Shown: positions 7,630-10,772 of the stretch, piece after piece
How positions within the stretch are numbered: position 1 is the first letter of the stretch
Layout of the letters: the number at the start of each line of letters is the position of its first letter
Assembly: GCA_005880605.1 (NCBI GenBank)
Contig: VBIS01000070.1
Location: 1-10,772, forward strand
Length of the DNA: 10,772 nucleotides
Direction: 5' to 3'
DNA from: Chloroflexota bacterium
Lineage (GTDB): Bacteria; Chloroflexota; Dormibacteria; CF-121
Notes under the pieces: model-generated
What the model saw: only the letters and a program-made list of their open reading frames with translations
Database searches by the model: none
What the model was told of the DNA's origin: nothing
Translations under genes and position numbers: made by a program

Positions 7630-9282
7630 ATGGCTCGTACGCCACTCATGCGTCACTTGCAGCAGCTCGCCCACGATCATCGCCTAGCCGGTCAGCGCGG
7701 AATTCCGCTGGCGGCGATCCAAGAAGGACGGGAAGGGATTACACGGCGTCAATTTGTAAAGGGCGGCGCGGCCGGCGCAGCTGGCCTCGCTCTGGCAGGA
7801 CCCTGGAGCCTCGCCCAGGCAGCCTTTGCTGCCTCGCCGCGTATTGGAATCATTGGCGCGGGCATCTCAGGGCTTACCGCAGCCCTCACGCTGCAAGACG
7901 CTGGCTTTTCGTCGACGGTCTACGAATCGTCCTCCCGCATCGGTGGCCGAATGCATTCGGACACCAGCAATTGGGGCGGGCAAACCAGCGAGTGGTGCGG
8001 CGAACTGATCGACCAGGGGCACAAGACAATCCTCCACCTGGCCCAGCGGTTCGGCCTGGCGACCGTCGATCTCCTGTCCGGCGAGCCCAATGGGTCGGAG
8101 GACACGTACTACTTCTCCGGTCAGTACTACCCGCAATCGCAGGCAGACACCGACTTCCAACCTGTCCACCAGGCCCTGCAACGCGACGTGCAAGCGGCAA
8201 GCTACCCGACGACCTACCTGATCAATACGCCGGGCGGCATCGCCCTCGACAACATCAGTGTCTACGACTGGATTGAGCGGAGCGTGCCAGGTGGCCACGG
8301 TTCCCCGATGGGGCAGCTGCTCGATGTCGCCTACAACATCGAGTACGGGGCCGAGACCGCCGTTCAGTCGTCGCTCAACCTCGTTTACCTTCTTGGCTTC
8401 AACGAAAAGCCCGGCAACTTCGCGATCTTCGGCGCCTCGAACGAGAAGTACCACATCGTTGGCGGCAACCAGCGGCTCCCTGAAGTCATCGCGGCCAACC
8501 TCCAGACGAAGGTCCAGACTGGCTGGCGCATGATGGCGATCGGGTTCAACCGCGTCGGCAGTATTGACGTCACTTTTTCCGTCGGCGGTCAGACCGTGGT
8601 CGAGAACTTCGATCGGGTCATCCTCGCCCTGCCCTTCGCCGTCCTGCGGACGCTCAATTACCACAAGGCCAACTTCGACAGCATGAAGAACACCGCGATC
8701 CAGCAGCTGGGCAGCGGGCGCAACGACAAGCTGCAACTCCAGTTCACCAGACGCTATTGGGATGGCACTGGCAGCTGGCCAGGCATCGGGAACGGCAACA
8801 GCTATTCCGATCGCGGGTACCAGAATACCTGGGATGTGACCCGGAGCCAGACAGGCACCGCCGGGATCCTCGTGGATTACACGGGCGGCGAAGTGGCCGG
8901 CTCATTCGCGCCATCCAGCCCCTATAGCTTCACCAACCCGCAGGTCCCCAACCCGCAGGTCGCAGCCTATGCAGAGACCTTCCTTCAGCAGATCGAGCGC
9001 GTCTACCCGGGCATCACATCGAAGTGGAATGGGCGGGCCACACTATCAGTCCCGGCGCTCGATCCCAACCTGAACTGCTCGTACTCGTATTGGAAAGTTG
9101 GCCAGTACCACACCTTCAGCGGCTACGAAAAAGCCCGTCAACCCTTCCCGAATGGGCCTATCCATTTCGCCGGCGAGCACTGCTCCCAGGATTTCCAGGG
9201 CTTCATGGAAGGGGGAGCGTCTGAAGGGGTTCGTGCCGCGGGTGAGATCCTGGCCGACGCGAAGGCCGGCGCCTTCTCCTAG
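7630..9282 (+). CDS. Tat-exported flavin-containing amine oxidase (monoamine/polyamine oxidase family)
   Basis: FAD enzyme of 550 residues that probably oxidises a primary or secondary amine to an aldehyde with release of hydrogen peroxide. A twin-arginine signal is visible as TRRQFVKGG (38-46), followed by an Ala/Gly-rich hydrophobic stretch to about 68, so the folded protein should be exported. The long pre-RR segment (37 residues) is unusual but known for some Tat substrates. The dinucleotide-binding motif IGIIGAGISGL (72-82) and the FAD contact ESSSRIGGRM (99-108) follow. K367 in NDKLQLQF matches the conserved active-site lysine. The C-terminus holds HFAGEHCSQDFQGFMEGG, the FAD-binding motif of the family. 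C483 in NCSYSYWKVG sits where monoamine oxidases attach FAD covalently. It is divergent from the polyamine transporter operon. Putrescine, spermidine or an aromatic amine are possible substrates; an amino acid oxidase is less likely but not excluded. Confidence 0.88.
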   Translation: MARTPLMRHLQQLAHDHRLAGQRGIPLAAIQEGREGITRRQFVKGGAAGAAGLALAGPWSLAQAAFAASPRIGIIGAGISGLTAALTLQDAGFSSTVYESSSRIGGRMHSDTSNWGGQTSEWCGELIDQGHKTILHLAQRFGLATVDLLSGEPNGSEDTYYFSGQYYPQSQADTDFQPVHQALQRDVQAASYPTTYLINTPGGIALDNISVYDWIERSVPGGHGSPMGQLLDVAYNIEYGAETAVQSSLNLVYLLGFNEKPGNFAIFGASNEKYHIVGGNQRLPEVIAANLQTKVQTGWRMMAIGFNRVGSIDVTFSVGGQTVVENFDRVILALPFAVLRTLNYHKANFDSMKNTAIQQLGSGRNDKLQLQFTRRYWDGTGSWPGIGNGNSYSDRGYQNTWDVTRSQTGTAGILVDYTGGEVAGSFAPSSPYSFTNPQVPNPQVAAYAETFLQQIERVYPGITSKWNGRATLSVPALDPNLNCSYSYWKVGQYHTFSGYEKARQPFPNGPIHFAGEHCSQDFQGFMEGGASEGVRAAGEILADAKAGAFS

Positions 9283-9554
9283 CTCGGTTTAGTCATTACG
9301 GCGTCGAACTCGGGAAAGTAGCGCTGGATCACCGAGAGATCGAACTCTCTGAGGATCGATGCTTTCGACTCGCGCTCGAGAAGGAAGGCAAAGCTATCCC
9401 GGACGAGTTCCTCGGCCGATCGTCCGCGTTGCCAGCGGTCGAGGTCCTTGGGCAACACGCGAACGAGGTGGTGGCTCGTCCCCGACGCGTCCGACACGTC
9501 GACGGCGCATCGATATCCATCGCCCTCTGCCACGCAGCGCACTTCGACGGGCAC
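9279..9554 (-). CDS. hypothetical protein, 91 residues, family not recognised
   Basis: I do not recognise this protein. From GTG at 9554 it reads 91 residues with a strongly protein-like composition. An N-terminal part suggests beta strands (VEVRCVAEGDGYRCAVDVSD, 3-22). A middle part is SGTSHHLVRVLPKDLDRW (24-41). The C-terminal half looks helical and charged (SAEELVRDSFAFLLERESK, 47-65), ending FDLSVIQRYFPEFDAVM. It is probably small and cytoplasmic, with no signal or membrane segment. GTG was chosen because AGAGG and GGGGAG lie just upstream and the frame further upstream runs antisense through the LLM gene as poor sequence. Its stop shares the four bases CTAG with the stop of the amine oxidase. 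It fills an otherwise gene-free gap, and the other frames across the gap look like shadows. Confidence 0.6.
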   Translation of the reverse strand: MPVEVRCVAEGDGYRCAVDVSDASGTSHHLVRVLPKDLDRWQRGRSAEELVRDSFAFLLERESKASILREFDLSVIQRYFPEFDAVMTKPS

Positions 9555-9560
9555 CGCCTC

Positions 9561-9572
9561 TAAACTCCCCTC
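9561..9572 (+). promoter_or_regulatory. leaderless-type -10 element before the LLM oxidoreductase gene
   Basis: TAAACT (9561-9566) lies 6 bases before the ATG at 9573, and no Shine-Dalgarno sequence precedes that ATG on the plus strand. This is the arrangement of a leaderless message, where the -10 sits 6-8 bases before the start codon. On the other strand the same bases form part of the ribosome binding region of the 91-residue gene. Confidence 0.5.
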
Positions 9573-10449
9573 ATGGCCGTGAAATTTGGCGTCTTCGTTC
9601 CCCAGGGCTGGCGAATGGACCTGGTGCAAATCAAGGATCCGATCGAGAAGTATGAGGCGATGACGAGGGTGGCACAGGCCGCCGACCGCGGCCCGTGGGA
9701 CGCGATCTGGGTCTACGACCACTTCCATACGGTTCCGGAACCGAAGCTGGAGGCCACCTTCGAATGCTGGACGATCACCTCCACGCTCGTCCGCGATACC
9801 AAGCGGGTCCGCGTCGGCCAGATGGTCGGCTGCAACGGCTACCGCAACCCCGCGCTCTACGCCAAGATCGCCTCCACGGTGGACGTCGCCAGCCACGGGC
9901 GGTTGAACGCCGGGATCGGCGCCGGCTGGTACGAGCACGAGTGGCGGGCCTACGGTTACGGCTTTCCGGAGCTCAAAGAGCGCATGGGAATGTTCAAGGA
10001 GGCATGCGAGATCATTCACCGGTGGGTCCGGCGAGCGCGTCACGCTCAAGCTGGTGGCGCAGTTTGGGGACGCCTGCAACGTCGGCGGCGATCCAGACAC
10101 GATCCGCCACAAGCTCGGCGTGCTGCGGGAGCACTGCGGAACGGTCGGACGCAATCACGACGACATCATCAAGTCGGCGGAGGCCGAGGTGCTGGTGATC
10201 GGCAAGGGTGACGATCCCGAACGGGCACGGGCCTGGGCTCGCGGCTACGAGTCCTTCCGCGAGGGGACCCTGGTGGCCGACGGGGCCACGGTGGCGGCGC
10301 ATCTACGGACCCTGATCGACGCCGGCATCGACTACTTCATCATCTATATCCCGGGCGTCGCCTATGATCAGGAGCCGCTCCATCGGTTCGAAACCGAAGT
10401 CATTCCGCAGCTCGCCGGCGCGACCCCGGTACACTCGATCGCGGGATGA
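9573..10449 (+). pseudogene. LLM-class (luciferase-like) F420-dependent oxidoreductase, broken by an internal deletion and frameshift
   Basis: The first part, from ATG at 9573 to about 10022 (150 codons), is a well-preserved N-terminal half of an LLM-class TIM-barrel protein: KFGVFVPQGW, WVYDHFHT (about 46-53), VGQMVGCNGYRNPAL, ASHGRLNAGIGAGWYEHEW and KEACEIIHR. The expected continuation then appears one base off, from 10021 to the stop at 10447-10449 (142 residues): GGSGERVTLKLVAQFGDACN and GDPDTIRHKLGVLREHC, ending in a typical barrel C-terminus. Relatives as I recall them carry about 36 more residues between HR and GG, so a piece of 3n+2 bases (roughly 107-110) seems to be lost. The first frame reads on as unrelated Arg-rich sequence to a stop at 10211. 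With no other damage, the break is either recent or an assembly error. The intact enzyme would be about 328 residues, using F420 or FMN on an unknown substrate. Confidence 0.75.
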
Positions 10450-10772
10450 CCATCAGCGAGCCGACGGTCTACATCGACTTTCTCTGTCCCTGGGCCTATC
10501 GCGGGTCGATGTGGCTTGCTGAGGTCGAGAAGGCCGGGCGGATCCGGCCCCGCTTTCGGTTCTTCTCGCTGAGCCAGAACCACGCGTCCCATGAGGGGCA
10601 GTCCCCGCCAGCGGTCTGGGAGCGCGACCCGCAGGCGCAGGGGTTACCCGCGTTCCTGGCAGCCACCGCCGCCCGCGCCCAGGGGGCCGAGCTCGGTGAT
10701 CGCTTCCGCCTCGCCCTGCAGCGCGCTCGCCACGAAGACCACCTGCCCCTGGATCAGCACGCGACCCATCGG
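10446..10772 (+). CDS. DsbA-family (FrnE/2-hydroxychromene-2-carboxylate isomerase-like) protein, 3' end outside the window
   Basis: The frame runs open for 109 codons from ATG at 10446 to the window end. VYIDFLCPWAYRGSMWLAEV (8-27) is the first strand and active-site helix of the DsbA-like thioredoxin fold, as in FrnE and HCCA isomerase relatives. The active site reads C14-P-W-A17, so the second cysteine of a CxxC pair is absent, which points away from a simple dithiol oxidase. FRFFSLSQNHASHEG (38-52) and the Ala-rich helical region beyond it fit the family's inserted domain. Its ATG overlaps the stop of the LLM gene as ATGA, so the two were built for translational coupling. The frameshift upstream should now weaken that, because ribosomes in the first frame stop at 10211. 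There is no strong Shine-Dalgarno site of its own. Cytoplasmic, with no signal peptide. Confidence 0.75.
   Translation, partial: MTISEPTVYIDFLCPWAYRGSMWLAEVEKAGRIRPRFRFFSLSQNHASHEGQSPPAVWERDPQAQGLPAFLAATAARAQGAELGDRFRLALQRARHEDHLPLDQHATHR

Noticed and set aside
7867..8736. Minus-strand open frame of 289 codons opposite the amine oxidase
   Set aside because: Antisense to the FAD-binding domain of a complete amine oxidase; no domain pattern and no ribosome binding site of note.
9555..10154. Upstream extension of the 91-residue minus-strand protein to 291 residues
   Set aside because: The extra 200 codons are antisense to the conserved LLM oxidoreductase sequence and look like shadow composition; the GTG at 9554 has ribosome-binding purines directly before it.
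10023..10211. Arg-rich tail continuing the LLM first frame to 10211 as a genuine variant C-terminus
   Set aside because: The conserved family sequence continues in the neighbouring frame over the same bases, so the Arg-rich stretch is an out-of-frame reading.

Overview
The window is a GC-rich, tightly packed stretch of bacterial chromosome dominated by one catabolic theme: uptake and oxidation of polyamines, most likely putrescine, through 4-aminobutanal and GABA towards succinate semialdehyde. Two reading frames look like F420/deazaflavin-type oxidoreductases (a Ddn-like protein and an LLM-class protein). GTG and TTG starts occur, and some starts appear leaderless. The substrate-binding lipoprotein has the cysteine-rich C-terminus I associate with actinobacterial homologues. 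Together these suggest Actinomycetota or a neighbouring phylum such as Chloroflexota or Dormibacterota. The sequence alone does not settle which. No phage, insertion sequence, CRISPR array, tRNA or rRNA was seen.

Layout. Bases 1-65 hold only the possible tail of an upstream gene. A class III aminotransferase (gabT-like, minus strand, 66-1382) and an aldehyde dehydrogenase (patD/prr-like, plus strand, 1447-2889) diverge from a 64-bp control region. The dehydrogenase converges on a minus-strand operon that starts at 7443 and runs potA (ATPase), potD (binding lipoprotein), potB and potC (permeases), then a Ddn-like deazaflavin oxidoreductase. Its genes overlap by 4 bases or lie at most 16 bases apart. 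A 186-bp control region separates this operon from a divergent gene for a Tat-exported flavin amine oxidase (7630-9282). It holds a good minus-strand promoter with an inverted repeat at its predicted start point.

Beyond the amine oxidase lies an unrecognised 91-residue protein on the minus strand (9279-9554). It shares its stop tetranucleotide with the oxidase and sits 18 bp from the start of an LLM-class flavin-dependent oxidoreductase. That oxidoreductase is broken near 10021: both halves look well preserved, but they are joined out of frame with roughly 36 residues missing. A DsbA/FrnE-like protein begins in an ATGA overlap with it and runs off the window end.

How the genes may work together (inference). 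The PotADBC transporter imports putrescine or spermidine. The amine oxidase, predicted to act outside the cytoplasmic membrane, deaminates an amine to an aldehyde plus hydrogen peroxide. PatD oxidises 4-aminobutanal to GABA, and the aminotransferase converts GABA to succinate semialdehyde, or could itself start the route by transaminating putrescine. No succinate-semialdehyde dehydrogenase or dedicated regulator gene is in the window. I found no clearly undescribed system. The points most worth a second look are the compartment mismatch of the amine oxidase, a cysteine at the position used for covalent FAD attachment in monoamine oxidases, the broken LLM gene, the small orphan protein, and the symmetric promoter elements.
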